Below are positions 17,697-24,708 of a stretch of DNA of 64,000 nucleotides, piece by piece. The DNA lies in contig NZ_UHFN01000007.1 of NCBI RefSeq assembly GCF_900459405.1, forward strand, positions 310,001 through 374,000, written 5' to 3'. The notes below the pieces were generated by a model. It ran no database searches. It had not been told where the DNA came from and saw only the letters and a list, made by a program, of their open reading frames with translations. The stretch comes from Streptococcus hyointestinalis. Lineage in GTDB: Bacteria; Bacillota; Bacilli; Lactobacillales; Streptococcaceae. The first letter of the stretch is position 1. Each line of letters opens with the position of its first letter. A program made the translations under genes and the position numbers.

Positions 17697-18899
17697 ATGC
17701 GAGTAGTATTGGGAATTGACGTGAGTAAGGTAAGTTCAGAAGTAGCCATTCTAGTCAACGGCGAGAAGGTTCATGGCTATACCGTGGCCAATGATGCCAT
17801 TGGCTTTTCTCGGCTACTTGGCGATTTGAAAACCGTCCAAAAGCCAGAAATCATCTTTGAAGCAACAGGCGTCTATTCTCGTCGTCTTCAAGCTTTTCTG
17901 GATGAACATAGCTACGCTTATACGCGACTCAATCCCTTAGAAGCCAAGAAGCAACTGGATAGCTTGCGTGTGCGAAAAACAGATCAAATTGACGCTGAAA
18001 AACTGGCTCAATCTCAATTTGTGCTGAATCGTAAACCGACATATGTCCAAGAAGAAGTCTATCAAGATCTGCGAGATCTCAGTCGATTCTATCAGAACTT
18101 AACCGAGGACATCGTTCGGGCTAAAAACCGTCTGCACAAGGTCTTACAGGTCACTTTCCCTGAATTGGAAACTATCTTGTCAACACCAACTGGGGAACAA
18201 TACTGGAACTTAGTTACTGCGTTTCCTTGCAAGGACTTGGTGCTTGAGTTAAGCAAGGATGAACTCTCAAAGAGCATCCGTCTGTCCACTTCAAAACGGA
18301 TTTCTGACAAGCGTGTGGCTTACTTAGCAGAGAAGCTGACAGCACTAGCCAATCAATCTTATTGTGCCGTCAAGAAATCCTCTCCAATCATGGAAGAGGT
18401 GCGTTACTATGCAAAAGAATTGCTTAGACTTTCTGAACAGAGACAAGCAGTCTTAGACAAAATGGTTACTCTAGCTAAGCCTTTACCAGAGTATGACATT
18501 CTGCTTTCTATTCCTGGTATCGCTGAGACTACTGCAACAAGTATTATTGGTGAGCTGGGAGATATTCGCCGTTTTCAGTCTGCCAATCAAATCAATGCCT
18601 TTATCGGTATTGACCTAAGACACTATGAATCTGGAAACTTCATCGCTAAGGAACACATTACCAAGCGTGGCAACCCCTACGCTAGAAAGATTCTGTTCAA
18701 GTGCATTCACAATATCGCTTCAGCCAGTCATACCAACCCTTGCCATATCGCAGACTTTTATGAGAAACGAAAAAGGCAATCGCAAACGACTTCAACCAAG
18801 CCACACACGATTGCCTCCATACACCGTCTCATTCGGACAATGTATTACCTCATTACGCATAACAAACTTTATGATTACACTTTAACCCAAAATCAGTAA
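17697..18899 (+). CDS. IS110-family transposase (bridge-RNA-type recombinase), copy B
   Basis: 400 residues from ATG at 17697 behind AGAGGT; an in-frame extension back to 17556 crosses the noncoding RNA region and is not credible. DEDD residues are Asp8, Glu55, Asp96/99. The C-terminal half has the helix-hairpin-helix IPGIAETTATSIIGELGDI and the YESGN segment near the catalytic Ser. The protein differs from copy A at only a few positions (for instance KV/KA at 11-12 and TVAND/TMSND). The element has both ends and a candidate guide RNA, so it may be mobile. Confidence 0.93.
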   Translation: MRVVLGIDVSKVSSEVAILVNGEKVHGYTVANDAIGFSRLLGDLKTVQKPEIIFEATGVYSRRLQAFLDEHSYAYTRLNPLEAKKQLDSLRVRKTDQIDAEKLAQSQFVLNRKPTYVQEEVYQDLRDLSRFYQNLTEDIVRAKNRLHKVLQVTFPELETILSTPTGEQYWNLVTAFPCKDLVLELSKDELSKSIRLSTSKRISDKRVAYLAEKLTALANQSYCAVKKSSPIMEEVRYYAKELLRLSEQRQAVLDKMVTLAKPLPEYDILLSIPGIAETTATSIIGELGDIRRFQSANQINAFIGIDLRHYESGNFIAKEHITKRGNPYARKILFKCIHNIASASHTNPCHIADFYEKRKRQSQTTSTKPHTIASIHRLIRTMYYLITHNKLYDYTLTQNQ

Positions 18900-19208
18900 A
18901 ATTGTTTATGCACTATCATTGTAACACCTTATCAAAAAATTTCAACATAAGGTGTTGCTTTTGTATACACTTTTTTACACTAAACTTTAGTCCAAAATAA
19001 AATAATTTCCTTATTTTGACTACTGAACTCAAAATAGTATTCATCAAATGCCTTGAAAGGCTTGACAAATAGTAGAAAAGGAGTTCCCAGGTATTCGTCA
19101 ACGGTTGTGGAAAGAGATGTTCTGGTCACAATCCTTCTGCCTCTTATCAAGTGGGGGAGCTCCAATTGATGTCGTTAAGCAGTATATTGAAAATCAAGGA
19201 CAGAAAAA

Positions 19209-20318
19209 ATGACTATTAGACAGAAATCCTATAAATTTCGCTTATATCCCAACCTTGACCAGCGTATCATGTTTGCGAAAACATTCGGTTCATCTCGTGC
19301 TATCTGGAATATGATGCTTGCAGATAAAATCAAGTATTACGAGGAGACTGGTAAAACGCTCAAAAACACACCAGCTCAGTATAAGAAAGAGTTTCCTTGG
19401 CTGAAAGAGGTTGACAGTTTGGCACTTGCCAATGTTCAGCTCAACTTGCAAAAAGCCTATAAATCATTCTTCAACTCTGGATTTGGCTTTCCTAAATTCA
19501 AGTCAAAACGCCACCGTCAGTCTTATCGAACAAATAACCAAAATGGTACAATAGCCGTTTCTGACGGTAAAGTCAAGCTCCCTAAGATTGGTTGGGTTAG
19601 ATTGGAACAACATCGTCAAATGATTGGTACAATCAAAAGTGCAACTATCTCCATGACAGAAACTGGAAAGTATTACATTTCTATTCTCTGTGAAAGCGAT
19701 GTCCAGCCCCTTCCAAAGACAGGTACTTCTGTTGGTATCGACCTAGGTATTGAAAACTTCGCCATTCTATCCACTAGTGAGAAAATCGGTAATGAGCGGT
19801 TTCTGAAGAACCTGTCTAAGAAGTTAGCTAAGGAACAGAAAATCCTATCTCGTCGTGCCTTGGTTGCTAAAAAGTCAGGTCGTAAGTTATCTGAAAGCAG
19901 AAACTATCAGAAGCAGCGTATCAAGGTAGCTAAGATACACGAGAAGATAGCTAATAAGCGTAAAGATTTTCTGAATAAGTTGAGTACAGAGATTGTCAAG
20001 AACCACGATATTATCTGTATTGAGGACTTATCGAGTAAAAACCTGATGACTAATCACAAGTTAGCGAAATCTATTGGCGATGTGTCTTGGTCTGAGTTCG
20101 TTAGAATGTTGGAGTATAAGGCTGAATGGTACGAGAAACAAGTATCAAAAATCAGTCGTTGGTATCCATCATCTCAACTATGTTCAGATTGCGGTCACAA
20201 CTCTGGAAAGAAACCACTCAATATCCGAAATTGGACTTGCGAGAATTGTGGTTCTCATCATGATAGAGACATCAACGCTAGTATCAATATCCTAAATGAA
20301 GGATTGAGATTAGCCTAG
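19209..20318 (+). CDS. tnpB: TnpB, RNA-guided nuclease of IS200/IS605
   Basis: 369 residues; the start overlaps the tnpA stop as ATGA. The RuvC-like site is complete: Asp178 (VGIDLGIEN), Glu272 (CIEDLS) and Asp354 (DRDINAS). The zinc ribbon is Cys325/Cys328 and Cys344/Cys347. The N-terminus starts with the typical [11 protein letters not shown]. TnpB is the ancestor of Cas12 and cuts DNA next to a target-adjacent motif using an RNA copied from the element's right end, which preserves the transposon. With tnpA broken, tnpB is intact but depends on another TnpA for movement. Confidence 0.93.
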   Translation: MTIRQKSYKFRLYPNLDQRIMFAKTFGSSRAIWNMMLADKIKYYEETGKTLKNTPAQYKKEFPWLKEVDSLALANVQLNLQKAYKSFFNSGFGFPKFKSKRHRQSYRTNNQNGTIAVSDGKVKLPKIGWVRLEQHRQMIGTIKSATISMTETGKYYISILCESDVQPLPKTGTSVGIDLGIENFAILSTSEKIGNERFLKNLSKKLAKEQKILSRRALVAKKSGRKLSESRNYQKQRIKVAKIHEKIANKRKDFLNKLSTEIVKNHDIICIEDLSSKNLMTNHKLAKSIGDVSWSEFVRMLEYKAEWYEKQVSKISRWYPSSQLCSDCGHNSGKKPLNIRNWTCENCGSHHDRDINASINILNEGLRLA

Positions 20319-20462
20319 TCCAAAACAAATGAACCGTAGGAACTACGGGGATAGCTTGGTAAAATAGTGTAACCTCTGTTGGTTAGTCAGCTAATCAATA
20401 AGTCTGCACTCTACCCAAGAAGCCCCTACCTCTTAGCGTATGCGTAGGTAGGGGTGGTTCAC
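20319..20462 (+). ncRNA. Candidate omega/reRNA scaffold at the IS200/IS605 right end
   Basis: TnpB guide RNAs span the 3' end of tnpB and the right-end noncoding DNA, with the guide taken from the flank. Here a structured stretch follows the stop: CCGTAGGAACTACGG hairpin at 20334-20348, GTTGGTTAGTCAGC-type pairing near 20379, and the terminal CCCCTACCT/AGGTAGGGG hairpin. The guide would start near 20463 (TGTAATTAGAG...). The role is assigned from family knowledge. Confidence 0.55.
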
Positions 20463-20622
20463 TGTAATTAGAGATTAATACCCTGTAAAACGATAACAAA
20501 ATGAAAGTTTTACCTAGCCTATCTTACTAATGGTCAGAAGTCTCAATTTGTTTGGAGTGAGTTTTAGAATATTAGAACAAAAGCATTTAGAAATAAAAGT
20601 TTAAGTTTTCTTTATGAAACCC

Positions 20623-20651
20623 CTTACAATAGTGGAGATAAGTAGTATAAT
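20623..20651 (+). promoter_or_regulatory. Promoter of the 26-residue peptide gene
   Basis: CTTACA (20623-20628), 17-base spacer, TATAAT (20646-20651), placed 35 bases before the peptide start. The rest of 20463-20622 shows no gene. Confidence 0.65.
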
Positions 20652-20685
20652 CTTCCATGTAAATATTTATTAGGAGGTTACGATT

Positions 20686-20766
20686 ATGTCAGTATTGGCC
20701 ATTTTAAAATTGGTCTTCGGTGCGATTGGGACTTTGTTCTCTTTCCTAGCAGGACATCTAGGATAA
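20686..20766 (+). CDS. 26-residue hydrophobic peptide
   Basis: ATG at 20686 follows a near-perfect TAGGAGGT site. The peptide starts MSVLAILKLVFG and ends FLAGHLG; it is almost wholly hydrophobic with one Lys and one His, no signal cleavage site and no Gly-Gly leader. It has its own promoter and terminator and sits between two mobile elements. Size and composition resemble membrane-active peptides (phenol-soluble-modulin-like, leaderless bacteriocin, or type I toxin), but I do not recognise a family and no antisense RNA or immunity gene is evident. Confidence 0.6.
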   Translation: MSVLAILKLVFGAIGTLFSFLAGHLG

Positions 20767-20833
20767 GTAATACTATCCTTTAGATGCAGTCACTATTTTA
20801 TCAAGATTATAAGTCTTGACCAGAGTTTTCAGG

Positions 20834-20862
20834 CTATCTAGAGAACATCTAGATAGTTTTTT
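20834..20862 (+). terminator. Terminator after the 26-residue peptide gene
   Basis: CTATCTAGA-GAACA-TCTAGATAG, a 9-bp perfect stem, followed by TTTTTT. Confidence 0.8.
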
Positions 20863-20959
20863 AGTGCGCAAGCTCAGTGTAAGAACTATTTCTACTTCCT
20901 TGATAATTTCCTGTTTTTAGGGATTAGTGTTTGTAATGAAAATGAATCAGTATATTAGT

Positions 20960-21921
20960 ACCCGTGGTGCTAGTTGATTTCAAAATATCTCAAATTATAG
21001 GCTAGTACGACTTGCTCTATTCTCAATTGCAATCCTGTTGTTCCTCTGGCTAGAGTTTGCTCCACATTGAAAAGAGCGCAAAGTTCTGAAAATCGTGTCT
21101 CAATAGTCCTCCTCATAGCCATTAGTTTCCAATGGTTATGTTGCTTAGCACCTGCCATATTTTGACGCAGAGGAGTCCAAAGATGATAACCTTTCTGCTC
21201 CAAATTATCTCTAAGCTCACGACTAAGATAGCCCATATCAGCTAAAATATATGGATGATGACAATTTTCTAGTAAGTCATTGACAGCTCTAATATCGTAA
21301 ACAGATGCTGGTGTCACAACATAGTTCAGAATATAGCCTGACAAAGTGACCAGCATGTGAACCTTGAACCCATAGAACCATAGCCGCTTTGAGGCATTGT
21401 AGCCAATGTCTGCCAGTCCATCAAAAATACGAGCTCTGTGATTACGGATAGGTTGACACAGTGGCAAAGGAAAACTGTCTATGATAACAATGGTATCTGG
21501 AGAAATTCGAGCATTCATTGCTTGTCGAATCATTTGGACTAACCAAATCAATTGCCTTGCTCGTCGATTAAAACGACTTCTTTCAAGGAGACGACCGCAA
21601 GGAAAGAGTTGACAGATACGATAGAAATGCCGTTGGGATGTAATACCTAGTTCAGCTTGTAAGAGAAGTAAGACTAGTAGAGATTGGTCTGAAACCTTAG
21701 ATAAGTTAACATTTCTCCGATGTTTGAAGGATTCGGGGCAATAATCACGATATAGCTGATAACAAAGTTTTGATAATTTTTGGATATTCCATTGTAAGTG
21801 ATGGGATTTAGCGGTATACTGTAAGTGGCTCATTTGGACTAACCTCCTGTTTGTTTGAACACTTACAGTATAGTCCTTTTGGGCTTTTTATTGTATTTTG
21901 AAATCAACTAGCACCACGGGT
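20960..21921 (-). mobile_element. IS982-family insertion sequence
   Basis: 962 bp bounded by perfect inverted repeats ACCCGTGGTGCTAGTTGATT (left) and its complement on the right, which extend further into TTCAAAATA. One transposase gene fills it. No clear target duplication is visible. Confidence 0.9.
20970..21833 (-). CDS. IS982-family transposase
   Basis: 287 residues, full length, AGGAGG upstream. The DDE domain shows IIDSFPLPLC (first Asp, about 126), GYNASKRLWFYGFKVHML and PASVYDIRAV, with ADMGY and the late ETRFSELCALF (Glu). These are IS982 signatures. Both ends and the gene are intact, so it could be active. Confidence 0.93.
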   Translation of the reverse strand: MSHLQYTAKSHHLQWNIQKLSKLCYQLYRDYCPESFKHRRNVNLSKVSDQSLLVLLLLQAELGITSQRHFYRICQLFPCGRLLERSRFNRRARQLIWLVQMIRQAMNARISPDTIVIIDSFPLPLCQPIRNHRARIFDGLADIGYNASKRLWFYGFKVHMLVTLSGYILNYVVTPASVYDIRAVNDLLENCHHPYILADMGYLSRELRDNLEQKGYHLWTPLRQNMAGAKQHNHWKLMAMRRTIETRFSELCALFNVEQTLARGTTGLQLRIEQVVLAYNLRYFEIN

Positions 21922-22423
21922 AAAAGTTATAGTTTTTGATTAATTTTGATTTTGTTGTCTACTCTTTTGATGTTGTACTGTACATAATATTGGTTGCTTT
22001 CTCAATGTAGAGTAAAATAATTTTCAAAAAAATTCACCTCAAAGTTGAGGTGGTTGACTAGTCTATTTTATGGTGTTAATTGGTGTCAATTTTATCCAAA
22101 TCAGAGGATTTTAGTCCATTTTCATGGAAGTTTCATTTTCGTAAATGTTGATATAACGGGATTTGTAGGGGGTGAGAATTCTTCGTTTTCAATAGCGAAA
22201 TTCTCAAAACGTTAATCAATACGATTATATCAACGTTTCAAGCACTTCATGGTTCACACCATGGGGTGTTTCTTTGATGATTTTTGTAAAAGTTGCCACC
22301 ATTCACATAAAATTTTGCTATTTATTGAGAATAAACAATCCCTTGGAGTAACGGATACCCTTGTGTGATGGAAAATGGTATAATAGAATTGTTATATTAT
22401 AGATATTAGAAGGAATGATGTTT
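21922..22423. other. Intergenic region before the type I R-M locus
   Basis: About 500 AT-rich bases without a supported gene. It has a hairpin CACCTCAA/TTGAGGTG near 22037, followed on the minus strand by a T run (possible minus-strand terminator), and a GAGAAT...ATTCTC hairpin near 22174-22208. The hsdM promoter should lie near 22380-22410 (TATAATAGAATTG, TATATTATAG). Confidence 0.4.
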
Positions 22424-24019
22424 ATGGCTGAGAGCAAAGATTTGTTGCAGATACTATGGAGTGGAGCGGATGTGCTTCGTGGGAAAATGGATGCGAATGA
22501 ATATAAAACCTACTTGTTAGGGCTTATTTTTTATAAATATTTGTCAGATTCCTACTTAGTTAGTGCCTATGATTTGTTAAATGACGAAATGCCAGAAACT
22601 TTGGAAGAGGCGCAAGCTGCTTATGAAGAAGAAATGCAAGAAGATGAGGCAGAAGAATTTCTAAAAGAGTTAAAAGGGTCGCTACACTACACACTTGAGC
22701 CACAAATGACTTATACCAGTATGTTAAAAGATGTGAAGTTTAACGCTTTTAACCGTGAAAAATTGCAAGCTGCTTTTAATCGTATCCAAGAGTCAGATGA
22801 ATTATTCAATGGGTTATTTGCAGATGTAGATTTATATTCTAATCGCCTTGGAACAGGAGATCAAAAGCAAAGTGCAACAATAGCTGAGGTACTTCGTGTG
22901 CTAGAAGATGCTGACTTGATTAATGCTGAAGGAGATGTTCTTGGTAATGCTTATGAGTATCTAATCGGTCAATTTGCCTCTGAAACAGGTAAAAAAGCTG
23001 GTGAATTCTATACGCCACATGGTCCAGCACAGTTACTGACACGTATTGCGATTATGGGACAAGAAGATAAGAAGGGCTTACAAGTTTATGATCCGTGTAT
23101 GGGATCAGGGTCATTGCTTTTGAGCTGTAAAAATTACTCAAATGAGCCGGACTATATCAAATACTACGGTCAAGAACTCATGCCATCAACTTATAATCTT
23201 GCTCGTATGAATATGTTCTTGCATAAAGTGCATCCTGAAAATCAAGTGTTACACAATGGTGATACATTGGATGCGGATTGGCCGACAGATGTAGAGACAG
23301 GTTTTGATATGGTGACCATGAACCCTCCTTACTCTGCAAAATGGTCTGCTGCAAAAGGTTTCTTACAAGATGAGCGTTTCATGGATTACGGTGGTAAGTT
23401 AGCGCCAAAATCAAAAGCAGACTATGCTTTCTTGTTACACGGGTTTTATCACTTGAAACAAACAGGAACAATGGCAATCGTTCTTCCGCATGGTGTTTTA
23501 TTCCGTGGTGCTGCTGAAAAGACCATTCGTGAAACACTTTTGCAAAACGGGTCAATTTATGCTGTTATTGGTTTACCGGCAAATATGTTTTACAATACAT
23601 CTATCCCAACTTGTATCATCGTTTTGAAAAAACACCGTGAAGGTCGTGATGTGCTCTTCATTGACGCCTCAAATCAATTTGAAAAAGAGAAAAAGCAAAA
23701 CGTTATGAAAGAGGAGCATATCGAGCATGTGCTTGAACTTTATCAAAACCGAGAAACTGTTGATAAAGAAGCGTATCTAGCGTCCTTTGAGGATATCAAG
23801 GAAAATGACTTTAACCTCAACATCCCACGCTATGTTGATACAAGCGAAGAAGAAATTCCAGTTGACCTAAAAGCATTAACCAAAGAAATAGAGGAAACCA
23901 ATAAAGCCATTAACGAAACAAACGCTACTTTCCTTGATATGCTAGGAGAGTTGACCTTTGCGGATAGTGAGACAAAAGAGTCTGTGGAAGCCTTTTTGAA
24001 GGTATTTGGGGAGATGTAG
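22424..24019 (+). CDS. hsdM: Type I restriction-modification DNA methyltransferase subunit HsdM
   Basis: 531 residues. I choose ATG 22424 (MAESKDLLQ) because AGAAGGA lies 9 bases upstream; earlier ATGs at 22415 and 22418 abut that site. The N-terminal HsdM_N helical domain is followed by the SAM-binding methylase domain with GEFYTP (about 191) and the catalytic NPPY of N6-adenine methylases (about 299). HsdM acts with HsdS to methylate, and with HsdR to cut. The gene looks intact, but its specificity partner immediately downstream is broken. Confidence 0.92.
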   Translation: MAESKDLLQILWSGADVLRGKMDANEYKTYLLGLIFYKYLSDSYLVSAYDLLNDEMPETLEEAQAAYEEEMQEDEAEEFLKELKGSLHYTLEPQMTYTSMLKDVKFNAFNREKLQAAFNRIQESDELFNGLFADVDLYSNRLGTGDQKQSATIAEVLRVLEDADLINAEGDVLGNAYEYLIGQFASETGKKAGEFYTPHGPAQLLTRIAIMGQEDKKGLQVYDPCMGSGSLLLSCKNYSNEPDYIKYYGQELMPSTYNLARMNMFLHKVHPENQVLHNGDTLDADWPTDVETGFDMVTMNPPYSAKWSAAKGFLQDERFMDYGGKLAPKSKADYAFLLHGFYHLKQTGTMAIVLPHGVLFRGAAEKTIRETLLQNGSIYAVIGLPANMFYNTSIPTCIIVLKKHREGRDVLFIDASNQFEKEKKQNVMKEEHIEHVLELYQNRETVDKEAYLASFEDIKENDFNLNIPRYVDTSEEEIPVDLKALTKEIEETNKAINETNATFLDMLGELTFADSETKESVEAFLKVFGEM

Positions 24020-24020
24020 T

Positions 24021-24702
24021 ATGGCAAATAAAGTACCAAAAATAAGATTTAAGGGATTTACGGACGATTGGGAGAGAAAAGCTCCAGTGGAGGTTTTCTG
24101 CGATTTTCTAAAAACAAAAAGCAAAATCGGGGTAAGTGGGGGAAATGGGAAGTACCTACACTGGTTTATCTGGAAAAACTAAAGAAGATTTTGGACACGG
24201 AGATGCTAAATTTATAACGTATATGAACGTATTCTCTAATCCAATTGCTAATTTAGAAATGACAGATTTAATAGAAGTTGATCAAAAGCAAAACAAAGTT
24301 AAAAAAGGAGACGTATTTTTTACAACCTCATCAGAAACTCCTGAAGAAGTTGGAATGTCTTGTGTAATGCCTGTAAATGCTGATAATATTTATTTGAATA
24401 GTTTTTGTTTTGGGTACAGACCAGAAGTAGAATTTGATTCGAACTATCTTGCATATGTTTTACGTGCTGATTCTTTTAGAAAAGAAATGAGAATCCTTGC
24501 TCAAGGTATTTCAAGATATAACATTTCAAAAGCAAAAGTAATGGAGGTTGAAATATCTGTACCTTCATTAAAAGAACAAAAGCTTGTTGGCAGCTACTTT
24601 TCAACTCTCGATAACCTTATAACTCTTCATCAACGTAAGTGTGAACAGTTAAAAGAATTGAAAAAATTCATGTTACAAAACATGTTTCCAAAGAAAGGAT
24701 AA
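24021..24702 (+). pseudogene. hsdS: Type I specificity subunit HsdS, broken near the N-terminus
   Basis: ATG 24021, one base after hsdM, gives MANKVPKIRFKGFTDDWER, the standard HsdS opening, but the frame then runs to a stop at 24180. A second frame from about 24136 carries a target-recognition domain from GSTYTGLSGKTKEDFGHG to the conserved helix LDNLITLHQRKCEQL and the C-terminal tail. The usual first recognition domain is missing and the join is out of frame. Read with family knowledge, this is an HsdS after loss of one domain through an imprecise exchange. A half-HsdS from GTG 24136 is possible but lacks a ribosome site. Confidence 0.75.
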
Positions 24703-24708
24703 GAGATT

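Larger units (their letters stand above)
17456..19079 (+). mobile_element. IS110-family insertion sequence, copy B (complete)
   Basis: About 1.62 kb inserted into tnpA. The left junction is AAAAA|CATACTAAG at 17455/17456 and the right is AGTAGAAAA|GGAGTTCCC at 19079/19080; the A run makes the cut ambiguous by four bases. There are no long terminal inverted repeats and no target duplication beyond the A run, as for IS110. The first 60 bases hold an AGTAGTGA/TCACTACT hairpin and are absent from copy A. Confidence 0.85.
17187..19211 (+). pseudogene. tnpA: IS200/IS605 transposase TnpA, interrupted by IS110
   Basis: The first part, 17187-17455, encodes the HUH Y1-transposase start (VFLLHYHLILVVKYRRQVF; His-hydrophobe-His in HVHILF at about 67-72). 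The rest resumes at 19080 as EFPGIRQRLWKEMFWSQSF..., ending KK at 19211. Joining AAAAA at 17451-17455 to GGAGTTCCC at 19080 restores the frame exactly as Leu-Lys-Lys-Glu-Phe-Pro, so the IS110 copy interrupts an otherwise intact gene. As it stands the chain is cut before the C-terminal helix that contributes to catalysis. Confidence 0.9.
17015..20462 (+). mobile_element. IS200/IS605-family element, split by IS110 copy B
   Basis: The element carries tnpA then tnpB. Its left end has a subterminal hairpin CCCCAACCT/AGGTGGTGGG (17027-17048) and a second GCAGGGCT/AGCCCTGTGC. Its right end has CCCCTACCT/AGGTAGGGG (20423-20454). Ends are hairpins rather than inverted repeats, as expected for single-strand HUH transposons. 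Without the IS110 insertion it would be about 1.8 kb. Exact cleavage sites are estimated. Confidence 0.8.

Noticed and set aside
22026..22060. CACCTCAA/TTGAGGTG hairpin as a plus-strand terminator or regulatory RNA
   Set aside because: No T run on the plus strand and no upstream gene in that direction; at most a minus-strand terminator.
24021..24180. Short 53-codon hsdS opening as a separate gene
   Set aside because: It is the standard HsdS N-terminus cut by a frameshift, not an independent protein.
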